A stretch of 16,672 nucleotides of DNA. It comes from an uncultured Prevotella sp. GTDB taxonomy: Bacteria; Bacteroidota; Bacteroidia; Bacteroidales; Bacteroidaceae. Shown piece by piece: positions 7,327 to 15,789 of this stretch. Where the stretch lies: the NCBI GenBank assembly GCA_900772835.1, contig CAAGSA010000057.1, positions 1-16,672 of the forward strand. The letters are read 5' to 3'. The position numbers were made by a program, and so were the translations under genes. The notes under the pieces were generated by a model, which searched no databases, was not told where the DNA came from, and saw only the letters and a program-made list of their open reading frames with translations. Within the stretch, counting starts at the first letter, position 1; every line of letters starts with the position of its first letter.

Positions 7327-10002
7327 TTACATGAACAACCAGTCCACCTCAGTTGATTTTCCGTTAAGCTTAGCATCGCGAACCTTCAGGTCGGTAGTGG
7401 TGAATCCGCCCACCATCAGTATTCCCTTCGGCAGGTTGATTACGTGGTGTCCGGCAGGGAAGCTGTAGGTATGGATATTCACGAACGACATGTTGGAGAA
7501 GGCTATGGCATTACTTATCACCGGCTCTGCCTGTCCGTATTCATTGCCTGTGGCGTCGGTCTCGAGCTTCGGCGGACGGGCGTACTTGTTCTGGTCTTCG
7601 TTGAAGAAGCCTATGAGCAGCTTGACAGGCTTCGTGCTTTCGAACTCCACGCTGATACCTTTCGACTGGGCTGCATCGCGACTGACCACCAGTGCCTTCA
7701 TTCCTTCCAGCTCAGCAGCAAGTGTGTCTATGGTCATATCGTTGTTCTCGAACACTTTGGCTCCCTTTTTCATCACCACGGTATTGCAGTTGCCGATGAC
7801 TTTCACGCATGCACTCTTCTCCTTGCCTGCAGCCACGAGGGCATCCGTTGCCTTTGCCGGGGCTACGTTTTTTTTCGCTCCCTTGTCGTTTGAGGTCAGG
7901 CTTTCGATGTTCTTCTTCAGGTTGTCGAGTTCCTCCTGATATACGGGCATCATCTCCTTCCATGTGCTGAACTTTCCGTCGTTCGCCCCTACCGGGATGC
8001 GGCGCTGTGCGGTCAGCATACTGTTGGCATTGTAGTATGTGTCCTTTGTCTCGTCCACGAGGTTCCAGTAGTAACTGTCGCTCTTTTCGAGCAGCGGCAC
8101 AGCTTTCTGCAGGAATGCCACGTCCTTCGACCACTTGTAGTTGAGCACCTGTTCTGCGGCAAGCACTTTGTATCTGAACGAGTAGGCAAAGTCGCGGTAG
8201 CACTGCATATCGTTCATCAGGCGCACGAATTCATCCTTTTTCTTCGTCACTTTTTCTGCCTGTCCCTGCAATGCCGCCACAGCCTTGTCGCCGTGTGCCA
8301 CACACTGGTCCACGATATCGAGCGGCAATTCACCGATATGACTCTCGTGCTTCCACTCCTTTTCCACATATTCGATGAGTTTCTCGCCTGTGGGTCCGCA
8401 ACTCTCGTAGAATCCTGGGTAAACGGTATACTTGTATGGATTCACGAGCTGCGTCATCTTCATTCCGAGCAGCAGACACTGGCGGTTGCCCTCTGTTATT
8501 CCGAAACGGCGTATGAGTTTCGGCGCTATCTCTCCGCTCTGGTCGTAAGCCTCTACGATGCGTGCCGCCGTGATGGTGTCCGTGCCATAGTAATCGGCTA
8601 TTGTCTTTTTCCAGAAGGTCTTGTCGGCAGTGCTGTTGCGGTTGGAGTTCCAGGCGTAGCGCCCCCATGCCTTATACCATATCCAGTCGCGCTCCAGTTC
8701 CAGAAGCCTTTTCCCTCCCGGCAGCTTGTCGGCACTGTAAGGCCAGTCCCAGTAGTTTGCCTGCGGATAGAGGTGCAGTCCGTTGGCGTGGTGCACCTTG
8801 TGCATTGCCTGCACTGTTTTCTCCACGAACGCCGGCGACCCCCACCGCCACGGTTCGAGGTTTGCAAGGATATGCACGTTGCTGATATGCACCGGTGCGG
8901 CGGCGGCGAGCTGGCGGTGTGTCTCTGCCCATGGTCCCTGCGGCTGGTAGGTGGTGAGCGATTCGCCCGTGTATTTGCTCATCGTATAGATGTTCTTGTA
9001 GAGCGGCAATGCCTCGCGCAGCACCCGCGGCCCGTCGGTGTCGTGGGCACGCAGTATTATCGGCGGCTCATCGGTTCTGCCCGAAGCCTTCAGTCCGTCT
9101 TTGATGCCGGGAATGATGGTCTCGTTCATCCATCTTATGTCGTTCTCTATTCCCGACATTGCCTCGCCCAGACACACAAGGAATCCCACGTTGGGATAGT
9201 TCTCTATGAATGCGGCGATGCTCTTCCGCGTATAGTCGGCGATGACGGGCATGATGGGACGGTTGCGGTCCTGTGTCTTTATGCCGTAGTGGTCGGCGAA
9301 CGGTTTCGACACGATGATGTTGTAGAACATCTGTATCACTCTGATGCCTCGCTTCTGCGCCTCTGTGGTGAGGAATGAGAACATCTCCTGATTCTGCTTC
9401 ATCGTGGCTTCATCCACTTCTGGAGCGAAAGGATAGTCTTTCAGCTTTACGAGCGATGCGAACGGATGTCCGTTCCACAGGAAGACGGCGTTCATGTTCT
9501 GTGCAGCAAGCATATCGAGATATTCTATCCAGAGCTGCTTGTCGTAGAACCACGGAAAGTTTTCCGGCGTATACGGATATTCATACACTTTGTGTCCTGG
9601 CATATAAACCGTCTTCTGCAGCCCGATGCAGGCTCCGCGCAGCTTCATCTCCGGTGCCTCTATTATGGAACAGGGAATGTCGAGCGAGTTGTTCTGGCTG
9701 AAGTATTCAATCAGTCGGTTTGTGCCATAGAGTGCTCCCGAAGCATCGTTGCCGATGATGCTGATCTTCTTTCCCTTTCGCAGCAGCGAGAATCCTTCGG
9801 CAGGTTTCCCCACTGTATCTGCTGCCACTCCTATGTTTATCCTGTAGCCTTTTGGCATGGATGCCACGCTGCGGGCTATCAGTGATGCCGCATAGTCGGT
9901 CTGCGGCAGCTGCTGCAATGTGTTTACAGTAGTTTCCTTGTTTCCGCACGATGCAACGACTACTGCGGCGGTCAAGGCAAATATAGTTTGTTTTATTGCC
10001 AT
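7327..10002 (-). CDS. GH138-like lipoprotein, probable alpha-galacturonidase of RG-II
   Basis: The 891-residue protein has a lipoprotein signal (MAIKQTIFALTAAVVVASC, lipid Cys19), so it is membrane-anchored in the periplasm or at the surface. Residues about 40-115 form a small alpha/beta domain like the one ahead of GH20, GH67 and GH115 barrels (KISIIGNDASGALYGTNRLIEYF). The barrel follows from MKLRGACIGLQK (119-130), through AAQNMNAVFLWNG (166-178), to HILANLEPWRWG (377-388). Candidate catalytic acids are E280 in LVCLGEAMSG and E346 in SKYTGES. Their spacing of 66 is close to the E294/E361 pair I recall for a GH138 enzyme. GH138 removes alpha-galacturonic acid from RG-II chain A. The end is helical, then beta-rich. 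The HHEPM-type motif of GH115 is absent. A distant GH67/GH115-type alpha-glucuronidase is the alternative. It starts 8 bases after the GH78 stop without a clear Shine-Dalgarno site. Confidence 0.8.
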   Translation of the reverse strand: MAIKQTIFALTAAVVVASCGNKETTVNTLQQLPQTDYAASLIARSVASMPKGYRINIGVAADTVGKPAEGFSLLRKGKKISIIGNDASGALYGTNRLIEYFSQNNSLDIPCSIIEAPEMKLRGACIGLQKTVYMPGHKVYEYPYTPENFPWFYDKQLWIEYLDMLAAQNMNAVFLWNGHPFASLVKLKDYPFAPEVDEATMKQNQEMFSFLTTEAQKRGIRVIQMFYNIIVSKPFADHYGIKTQDRNRPIMPVIADYTRKSIAAFIENYPNVGFLVCLGEAMSGIENDIRWMNETIIPGIKDGLKASGRTDEPPIILRAHDTDGPRVLREALPLYKNIYTMSKYTGESLTTYQPQGPWAETHRQLAAAAPVHISNVHILANLEPWRWGSPAFVEKTVQAMHKVHHANGLHLYPQANYWDWPYSADKLPGGKRLLELERDWIWYKAWGRYAWNSNRNSTADKTFWKKTIADYYGTDTITAARIVEAYDQSGEIAPKLIRRFGITEGNRQCLLLGMKMTQLVNPYKYTVYPGFYESCGPTGEKLIEYVEKEWKHESHIGELPLDIVDQCVAHGDKAVAALQGQAEKVTKKKDEFVRLMNDMQCYRDFAYSFRYKVLAAEQVLNYKWSKDVAFLQKAVPLLEKSDSYYWNLVDETKDTYYNANSMLTAQRRIPVGANDGKFSTWKEMMPVYQEELDNLKKNIESLTSNDKGAKKNVAPAKATDALVAAGKEKSACVKVIGNCNTVVMKKGAKVFENNDMTIDTLAAELEGMKALVVSRDAAQSKGISVEFESTKPVKLLIGFFNEDQNKYARPPKLETDATGNEYGQAEPVISNAIAFSNMSFVNIHTYSFPAGHHVINLPKGILMVGGFTTTDLKVRDAKLNGKSTEVDWLFM

Positions 10003-10010
10003 GTCTTATT

Positions 10011-12128
10011 CTATGATTTGTATTCTATTCTGATTTCTTCTTTTTCCCTGATTTCGTAGACGTTGTCCCCAATGATGAGTCTGCCTTTTCCTCCGTCGCT
10101 CTTCACGCTGACAGCTGTTGCCGTCATCTTTATCTTTATTTCTCCGTATGGTGTTGGCACACTGCCCTGCATCCATTTCAGTCCGCCGAGCACTGGTCTC
10201 ACCTCATATTCTTCATATCCGGGCTTGGTAGGCTTCACACCGAGGAAATATCTTCCCATCAGATATACCGGACTTGCTCCCCAGGCGTGGCAGAGGCTCT
10301 TGCCGTAATGACGTCCGTACATGGCGAGATGCTCCGTCCCTTCGTCGGCAGGGTTGTATTTTTCCCAGAAGCTTGTGGCTCCCTCGCCGAGCATTCCGCC
10401 CCAGTAGCCGAGAATCTCCGCCAGCACGCGCTCCTGGTATCCCATACGGCACATTGCCTCCAGTTCGTAGAAGCGCATGTATGGCGTGGTGATAGGTTCC
10501 ACGTCATAGTTGAAGAGCACCGACTCCATGAGTTTCTTCTTGTCCTCATCGTCCACCATATCATATATGATGGCAAACATATTCGGGAATGCTGTTATCT
10601 GACGGTTCATCACGCCATCTTCGACGGCGTGCATGAAGGCGTTGCGGCTTTCATCCCAGAAGGTGAGCTTGAGCTTTGCCTTCAGTCCGGCTGCAAGTTT
10701 GCCGAAGCGGTCAGCATCAGCGGCATATTCTTCTGTGCAGATGCTTCCCTGCGGAGGGGCGGCAAGGGGATTGTCGCGCAGCACGGCGGCACACGTGTGC
10801 ATCGTCTCGAACGCCTTGCACAGCAGTATCTGCTCGAAGCAGAGTATGCCGCGCTTGTGCATCGGGAAGTCCACCCAGTCCACGAATATCCAGTCGTCCT
10901 GCTTTCCCTCTGCCATTCCTTCGGCGTTGAGCCTGTCCACGACATACTGCATCAGCGTCTGCATCCTCGGGTAAATCTCGCGAACGAAGGCTATGTCGCC
11001 TGTATACTGGTAGAAATCCAGCACCGACTTGAACCAGTAGAACGTGTAGTCCATGATGGTGTTCACGTGTGCCGTGACGGGGTCTTTGCCGCGCAGCTGG
11101 CGTATGGTGCGGCGCACGCAGTCGGAATCGAAACGCAGATAGTAGTTCATGAGATACGACTGTATGGCATCGCCCGACCATGTCCAGCGGTCGCGCTTTA
11201 TGCCGTCCATGAAAAACTCTCTCGTGGTCAGGTCCATTGTGTATGCCGCCACTTCCCATATACGGTTCAATTCGCGGTTGTCCGACTTGAAGAATCCTGA
11301 CTTCCCGTGCGTGAACTCGGCGAATTCGTAGTCCATCGTCACGTCGGCATAGGTTATCATTCCCTTTGCCTCCACCATCACGTAGCGGAACGCCTTGCTG
11401 TCGTCGAGCACTATCTCCACCTCTTCGTTCTCATATTCGTTGCTGCGCAGGTCCAGACGGTCGAGCGTCTCGCAGTGCTCCATGTCGAGTGCTTCCTCGC
11501 GGCTCTCTCCATAATATATATTGATGATGCCCTTGCCCTTAACGCCCTTCAGACGCACGTAGCCAAAGGTTTCCAGTCCGAAGTCGAACAGCCATTTGTT
11601 CGCCCCCACCTTCTCTTCGTCCACGGGCGGCATCTGCATCCGCTTGAGTTTGTATTCCGACGGCGGCGTATTGATGCTGTCGAACGTCCACGATGCCGCC
11701 GGCACGTATATCCCCGAACCGTGGGCCACGCCATTCTCGTCTATCCATATCTTGTCTTCGTATGTGGCGAGCCATCCGGAACCGCTCTTTATCGTGCGCC
11801 CCTTCACGTAGAGGGTTGGCGGTGTGGTCTGGTTGTGTATCTTGAAGTTCAGCGCGTGCTCTCCTGCCGGCACGGTGAACTTGCCTGGCATACCGAACTG
11901 CAGCTTGCCGTCGAGCATCAGGTTGAAGTCGCCTTCTGTGGCAATGGTTATCGTTTCTGCCTTTTCGAGGTTCACTCTGGTGGAGAACTCCACCGTCACG
12001 TAGTGGCTGTCCTGCTTCCAGAACGGGGGGAACATCGCCCCTCGCTCCGTACGGCGGTTGTTGAATCTGTTGCCGAGCCATACCTCGAAGTCGCCCGGAT
12101 ACCATATCCATGTTGCCTTGTTGTCCAT
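10011..12128 (-). CDS. GH78-type alpha-L-rhamnosidase without signal peptide (cytoplasmic)
   Basis: I start the protein at MDNKATWIWYPGDFE (705 residues). The frame stays open 40 codons further upstream to 12248, but that would overlap the transporter gene; an AAAAGG stretch 12 bases before this ATG fits a ribosome site. There is no signal peptide or lipobox, so it should work in the cytoplasm. Domains: N-terminal beta-sandwich about 1-270, then an (alpha/alpha)6 barrel about 275-630 and a C-terminal beta domain about 630-705. GH78 motifs are FFMDGIKRDRWTWSGD (305-320), WIFVDW (413-418), GATSFWEKY (583-591, with E589 in the usual general-base position) and SLCHAWGASPVYLMGRYFLG (611-630). The acidic set D308, D313 and D320 matches the general-acid region, with Asp at the key site. 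GH78 enzymes release alpha-L-rhamnose by inversion. It follows the transporter by 40 bases, suggesting hydrolysis of an imported rhamnoside. Confidence 0.88.
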   Translation of the reverse strand: MDNKATWIWYPGDFEVWLGNRFNNRRTERGAMFPPFWKQDSHYVTVEFSTRVNLEKAETITIATEGDFNLMLDGKLQFGMPGKFTVPAGEHALNFKIHNQTTPPTLYVKGRTIKSGSGWLATYEDKIWIDENGVAHGSGIYVPAASWTFDSINTPPSEYKLKRMQMPPVDEEKVGANKWLFDFGLETFGYVRLKGVKGKGIINIYYGESREEALDMEHCETLDRLDLRSNEYENEEVEIVLDDSKAFRYVMVEAKGMITYADVTMDYEFAEFTHGKSGFFKSDNRELNRIWEVAAYTMDLTTREFFMDGIKRDRWTWSGDAIQSYLMNYYLRFDSDCVRRTIRQLRGKDPVTAHVNTIMDYTFYWFKSVLDFYQYTGDIAFVREIYPRMQTLMQYVVDRLNAEGMAEGKQDDWIFVDWVDFPMHKRGILCFEQILLCKAFETMHTCAAVLRDNPLAAPPQGSICTEEYAADADRFGKLAAGLKAKLKLTFWDESRNAFMHAVEDGVMNRQITAFPNMFAIIYDMVDDEDKKKLMESVLFNYDVEPITTPYMRFYELEAMCRMGYQERVLAEILGYWGGMLGEGATSFWEKYNPADEGTEHLAMYGRHYGKSLCHAWGASPVYLMGRYFLGVKPTKPGYEEYEVRPVLGGLKWMQGSVPTPYGEIKIKMTATAVSVKSDGGKGRLIIGDNVYEIREKEEIRIEYKS

Positions 12129-12168
12129 ATTGTATATAATCCTTTTGATTGAAGCAATGCCCTGCTTC

Positions 12169-13533
12169 TTAGATTTCTTTTCCGTATCTCTCTTCAGTAA
12201 TTTGCTCCAACGACTTGCCGCGCGTCTTCGGTGTCCAGACGGCACCAATGAGGAGCGACACGATGAGCAGTGCCATCATCAGATAGGCTGCAAGGGTGAA
12301 GCCCTCGCCCTGCTCGCCGTAGATGTTTACGAACACCAGGCCCCAGGCTGCCGACAGTCCGCGCACCATGAAGAACATCACGCCCTGCGCCGCTGCACGG
12401 TATTTGGCAGGGAACAGTTCTGATGCCCACAAGGCATAGAATCCCTGCACCGAGATTCCTCCCTGGATACCCCAGAGTAGCGTGAAGAAGAGCAGTCCGC
12501 TCATGCTGCCGATGCCGATGGTGACAATCATCACCCATGCCAGCACTGCCGCGCCCACACCCACGATGTAGAGCATGCGCTGGTTCACTCTGTCCACGAG
12601 CATCGAGAACACGAATGTCATGCCGATGATGATTACCCACTGTCCTGCCGAAAGCATATTTGCCTCGCCATTGGATAGTCCGCCGGCTGTCTCATAGATA
12701 TGCTGCTGGAAGAAGCCCATCACCGAACTCACGAGATTCCACGTGAGATACATTCCGGCGAGGAAAAGCATCGTCCTTATGTTCACTTTATTGGAGAACA
12801 GTGTGCCGAAGGATGCGAACACGCTCTTTCCTTCGGTCTTCGTCTCTTCCTCCTGCGCTGCCTTCCATTCTGCCGATTCGTCGAGCTGGCGCTGCAGCAG
12901 CCATGCTATGAGCGCCACCACGAAGAGCGAAGCGAACACGATGCGCGAACTGAACACGTTGATTGCCGGCTGCGCTGCCCCGTCGCCAAGTATCTGCACT
13001 GCCGACTGGCTGACGAACGGGAACAAGAATCCCGCTTCGGCATTGTTCGTAGGCGGTGCGAGGAACCATCCCAGCAGCAGTATGATGAGCGGTCCGATGC
13101 CCCACGCCATCTGCGAGATGCCGATATTCCTGCCCCGGTTGTTTGTTTCGGAACTCTCCGATATGTATGTCCATGATGCCGGAACGCCCACGCCCACGCT
13201 GATTCCCGTGACGAGGAAACCGGCGAGAAGCATAGGGAAGCTGGTGGTGAACACCACGAGCAGCACTCCTATCATGTATACAAGCATATTGTAGGTGTAG
13301 ATTGCCTTCCTGCCGTATTTGTCGGCAAGGAATCCGCCGATGATGGCACCGATGGCGGCACCCAGACAGTTGGCACTGATGGCATTGAGGAATCCGAGGT
13401 GCGCCTCGGTCAGCCCCAAATAACTCTGCCACAACGACAGTCCGCTGGCACCAGCCACGATGGCACCGGCATCAAGATAGTTCGTAAGAGACACGGCGAT
13501 GGTGCTCTTCAAACTGCTTTTCTTATTTCCCAT
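12169..13533 (-). CDS. MFS sugar porter, first gene of the pectin glycosidase operon
   Basis: The 454-residue inner-membrane protein has about twelve hydrophobic helices and a central cytoplasmic loop rich in charge (RQLDESAEWKAAQEEETKTEG). Sugar-porter signatures are GGFLADKYGRKAIY (66-79, motif A after helix 2), the SWTYISESSETNNRGRNIG stretch (120-138), ELFPAKYRAAAQG in the second half, and the C-terminal PKTRGKSLEQI (435-445), close to the PETKGKSLEEI hallmark of this family (TC 2.A.1.1). Such proteins usually move monosaccharides or small glycosides with protons. The substrate cannot be read from the sequence. Because the next gene encodes a cytoplasmic rhamnosidase, a rhamnosyl disaccharide, rhamnose or galacturonate are reasonable candidates. 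It heads a four-gene operon and has an unusual hairpin-rich leader. No SusC/SusD genes are present in the window. Confidence 0.92.
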   Translation of the reverse strand: MGNKKSSLKSTIAVSLTNYLDAGAIVAGASGLSLWQSYLGLTEAHLGFLNAISANCLGAAIGAIIGGFLADKYGRKAIYTYNMLVYMIGVLLVVFTTSFPMLLAGFLVTGISVGVGVPASWTYISESSETNNRGRNIGISQMAWGIGPLIILLLGWFLAPPTNNAEAGFLFPFVSQSAVQILGDGAAQPAINVFSSRIVFASLFVVALIAWLLQRQLDESAEWKAAQEEETKTEGKSVFASFGTLFSNKVNIRTMLFLAGMYLTWNLVSSVMGFFQQHIYETAGGLSNGEANMLSAGQWVIIIGMTFVFSMLVDRVNQRMLYIVGVGAAVLAWVMIVTIGIGSMSGLLFFTLLWGIQGGISVQGFYALWASELFPAKYRAAAQGVMFFMVRGLSAAWGLVFVNIYGEQGEGFTLAAYLMMALLIVSLLIGAVWTPKTRGKSLEQITEERYGKEI

Positions 13534-13570
13534 AAATTTTGATTTATTTTATTGTTGTTTTTTTGTTTAT

Positions 13571-13610
13571 GCGTTCTTCTGTCTATATAATATTATATAT
13601 ATAAGAACGC
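13571..13610 (-). promoter_or_regulatory. Hairpin or operator in the leader of the transporter operon
   Basis: GCGTTCTT (13571-13578) and AAGAACGC (13603-13610) form a perfect 8-bp inverted repeat around a separate 16-base AT palindrome (13584-13599). It lies 38-77 bases upstream of the transporter start codon. No T-run follows on the - strand, so a terminator is unlikely. It may be a regulator site or a leader-RNA hairpin. Confidence 0.55.
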
Positions 13611-13641
13611 GAAAGGCACACATTTGTACTACCTTTCGTTC
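13605..13641 (-). promoter_or_regulatory. Second inverted repeat overlapping the leader hairpin
   Basis: GAACGCGAAAGG (13605-13616) can pair with CCTTTCGTTC (13632-13641) with a two-base bulge and a 15-nt loop. It shares bases 13605-13610 with the neighbouring inverted repeat, so both hairpins cannot form at once in one transcript. Confidence 0.45.
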
Positions 13642-13843
13642 CGACAACAAAAGATAATGGGAAAAACAGTTCTGTATAAAATGGGCGCAAGCCTCAGCGT
13701 GAAGCCCCTTCCCAATGCTACTTCAACTCCTCCTGCAATGCAAAAAGCAGATATAACGGTATGCTGACTGTGCCGTCTTCATCATTTCTTGAGTATGGCT
13801 TCCGTCAATGACAAAATATCACTCCATTTTCCGGATGAACCTG

Positions 13844-13889
13844 AAAAAAAACGGTATGGAAGGAGGTTTCGTTCCCACGTCCATACCGT
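13844..13889 (-). terminator. Intrinsic terminator of the LRR protein gene
   Basis: A perfect 10-bp inverted repeat (13851-13860 with 13880-13889) is followed, on the - strand, by eight consecutive T residues (13851-13844). It starts about 37 bases after the stop codon of the LRR gene, so that gene ends its own transcript before the transporter operon. Confidence 0.92.
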
Positions 13890-13926
13890 TGTCTGATTAT
13901 ATATTAAAGACATGAAGTACGTCTCG

Positions 13927-15729
13927 TCATTTCACGACCACCTTGTGTACACGTCCGTCCTTGCCCTTGACGATGTTAATGCCGCGCTGCACACCGTCTA
14001 TGCGGTTTCCTCCAATCGTATAAACGGCAGCCACGCCATTGCTGTCCTCAGCCTCAACAGACGCCACGCCGGCAGGGTCAATCTCATACACTTCCTTGAA
14101 CTCCTTCCAGCCGTCGGCTGCCATATACGCCACTCTGGAACCAGCCGGCACATACAGCTTGCCGGTAGATTCGCCGAATGTGGAATAATCTCCACGCATT
14201 GCCCTGGGCGGAACAGGCGACATGGAATATACCGTTACATCTACACCTGCATTGATTATATATCTCTTCAATTCCTTTACATTCTTTGGGATAATGATAG
14301 TCTTCAATCCTGTTTGCGCAAAAGCAAAGTCGCCGATAAGCTCAAGGGACTCGGGAAAATATATACTCTTCAGATTTTTACAACCATTAAAGGCGGATTG
14401 GTTTATAGATTTCACACCCTCGGGTATCTTCACGGTTTTCAATGAAATGCAATTGTACAGCAAACGATTCTGTATGGAATCCACAGGAGCAAGAAGTTCA
14501 AAGTCGGATAAGCTTGTGCAGCCATAAAACGCTGCCTTACCCAGATTTTTCAGGTTCTTGGGGATAACGACATGCTCCAATCCTGTACAATAGTAGAAAG
14601 CACTATTCCCTATGGTCTCTATAGAAGAAGGGAACAGGAAATCCTTAAGATTGTCGCACAAACCGAAGGCTGTGTTTTCGATGGTTTTGAGATTACTTGC
14701 TTCAACGCCATTGGTATAAGATACTGACGACAAGTTCTTGCAACCAAAGAATGCATTATTTGAAATAGTCTTTAAGCTCTGCGGCAGAGTGACTCCCGTT
14801 ATGCTGGCATCTTGAAAAACAGCAGCCTCAATAAGCTCCACGCCATCCGGCAATACCACCTCGCCGACCAATCTTCCTGGAGCATAAGCATACAAAATAG
14901 TGCCGTCTGCACTTAGCAATGAAGCGTCGGAAGCCTTAAGAGTGGTGTTTCCCGGCTCTACAGAGAATCCCGTTATCTTGCTACAGCTGTAAAATGCACC
15001 ATACTCCACTGTTTTTATGCACGTTGCGATGTTTAATACGCCCTCCTTGCCTGGAGCACAGACAAAGAGATTGGATTTCGACTTGTCCGTCACGCAGCCG
15101 TCCACAGAGGCGTATTTCTCATTGCCCTCAGCCACATTAATATTCTCCAGCATGGGATTTGACACAAATGCCCACTGCAATAATACTTTCACCGAAGCAG
15201 GAATTGTAACAGATCCCTCAAGCATGCAGTTCTCGAACGCAAACGCCCCAATCTCCTCCAGTCCTTCGGGCAAGGTCAATGTCTTTAGCTCGCTATTGAC
15301 GAAAGCATAGTTATATATCGCCTTTACAGACTTCGGCAATAAGCACTCCTGCAATTTCGAATTACGCATGAAATTCGAACCTATTACATTGTTGCTCGTA
15401 CAATATGCCACGGCTATACTCTCGTCTACAAAGAAAAAATCGCCTCCCTCTACGATATTGGCATCCGTGAGATCAAGCCGCACAAGAGACCCACTGACAG
15501 GCTGTCCGTATACATCAACGCCTGCCATCTCCCTGAGAAAACGCACGTCGGTACCATTCAAGTCGCCCTTCACGGTGAGGTCGGTAATCTGATTCTTCTC
15601 GCTCTCCGGGATATATTGGGAGATGGTGCCCGGCTCAGTAAGAGTCACTGTCTTCTGTTGCGCTTTCGCACATAGCACAAGGTTCATCATAACAAAGATG
15701 ATAAGATAATGTTGTAGTTTTTGTTTCAT
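13927..15729 (-). CDS. Secreted BspA-like leucine-rich repeat (LRR_5) protein
   Basis: I start this 600-residue protein at MKQKLQHYLIIFVMMNLVLCAKAQ, a normal signal peptide cut near residue 23; the frame is open 24 codons further upstream, but that would run through the promoter. From about 125 to 500 it consists of LRR_5 repeats of roughly 23 residues with the pattern LKxIxIPxxVxxIGxxAFxxC, for example TLTLPEGLEEIGAFAFENC (150-168), DFLFPSSIETIGNSAFYYC (363-381) and TVKIPEGVKSINQSAFNGC (432-450). BspA-type proteins sit at the cell surface and bind host proteins, other bacteria or glycans; the ligand cannot be told here. Residues 556-600 form a short tail (VYTIGGNRIDGVQRG, ending VHKVVVK) like the tail of the first gene and resembling a type IX sorting end. 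It is monocistronic, with its own promoter and terminator, and more AT-rich by eye than the glycosidase operon. Confidence 0.9.
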   Translation of the reverse strand: MKQKLQHYLIIFVMMNLVLCAKAQQKTVTLTEPGTISQYIPESEKNQITDLTVKGDLNGTDVRFLREMAGVDVYGQPVSGSLVRLDLTDANIVEGGDFFFVDESIAVAYCTSNNVIGSNFMRNSKLQECLLPKSVKAIYNYAFVNSELKTLTLPEGLEEIGAFAFENCMLEGSVTIPASVKVLLQWAFVSNPMLENINVAEGNEKYASVDGCVTDKSKSNLFVCAPGKEGVLNIATCIKTVEYGAFYSCSKITGFSVEPGNTTLKASDASLLSADGTILYAYAPGRLVGEVVLPDGVELIEAAVFQDASITGVTLPQSLKTISNNAFFGCKNLSSVSYTNGVEASNLKTIENTAFGLCDNLKDFLFPSSIETIGNSAFYYCTGLEHVVIPKNLKNLGKAAFYGCTSLSDFELLAPVDSIQNRLLYNCISLKTVKIPEGVKSINQSAFNGCKNLKSIYFPESLELIGDFAFAQTGLKTIIIPKNVKELKRYIINAGVDVTVYSMSPVPPRAMRGDYSTFGESTGKLYVPAGSRVAYMAADGWKEFKEVYEIDPAGVASVEAEDSNGVAAVYTIGGNRIDGVQRGINIVKGKDGRVHKVVVK

Positions 15730-15757
15730 AATAATAAAGTTTTGTTTATATTTGCTG

Positions 15758-15789
15758 CAAATATATGAAATATATATACACAATGCAAA
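15758..15789 (-). promoter_or_regulatory. Bacteroidota-type promoter of the LRR protein gene
   Basis: On the - strand the -7 box TATATTTG (15765-15758) matches TAnnTTTG exactly and a TTTG -33 element (15789-15786) lies 20 bases before it, inside the usual 19-21 spacing. Transcription should start near 15752, about 22 bases before the chosen ATG. Confidence 0.8.

Larger units (their letters stand above)
13534..13926. other. Gene-free region: operon leader plus upstream terminator
   Basis: These 393 bases lie between two - strand genes. They contain the terminator of the LRR gene and the overlapping inverted repeats before the transporter. I looked for a TAnnTTTG promoter for the operon and found only an imperfect candidate (TATCTTTTG near 13647-13655 on the - strand, one base too long). 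No convincing gene lies between 13642 and 13843. Confidence 0.7.

Noticed and set aside
12129..12248. Upstream in-frame extension of the GH78 gene by 40 codons
   Set aside because: The extension would overlap the transporter gene, is very basic, and does not look like a signal peptide. The ATG at 12128 has a purine-rich site before it and begins the conserved WIWYPGDFE region.
13571..13610. Considered as a terminator for a transcript entering the transporter gene
   Set aside because: The stem is followed on the - strand by an A-rich stretch (ATAAACAAAAAAAC), not by T residues, and on the + strand by no T-run.
13740..13810. A 27-codon open stretch on the - strand reading KPYSRNDEDGTV... and ending at a stop
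   Set aside because: It could be the tail of a decayed gene, but it is too short, has no upstream open frame and no recognisable family.
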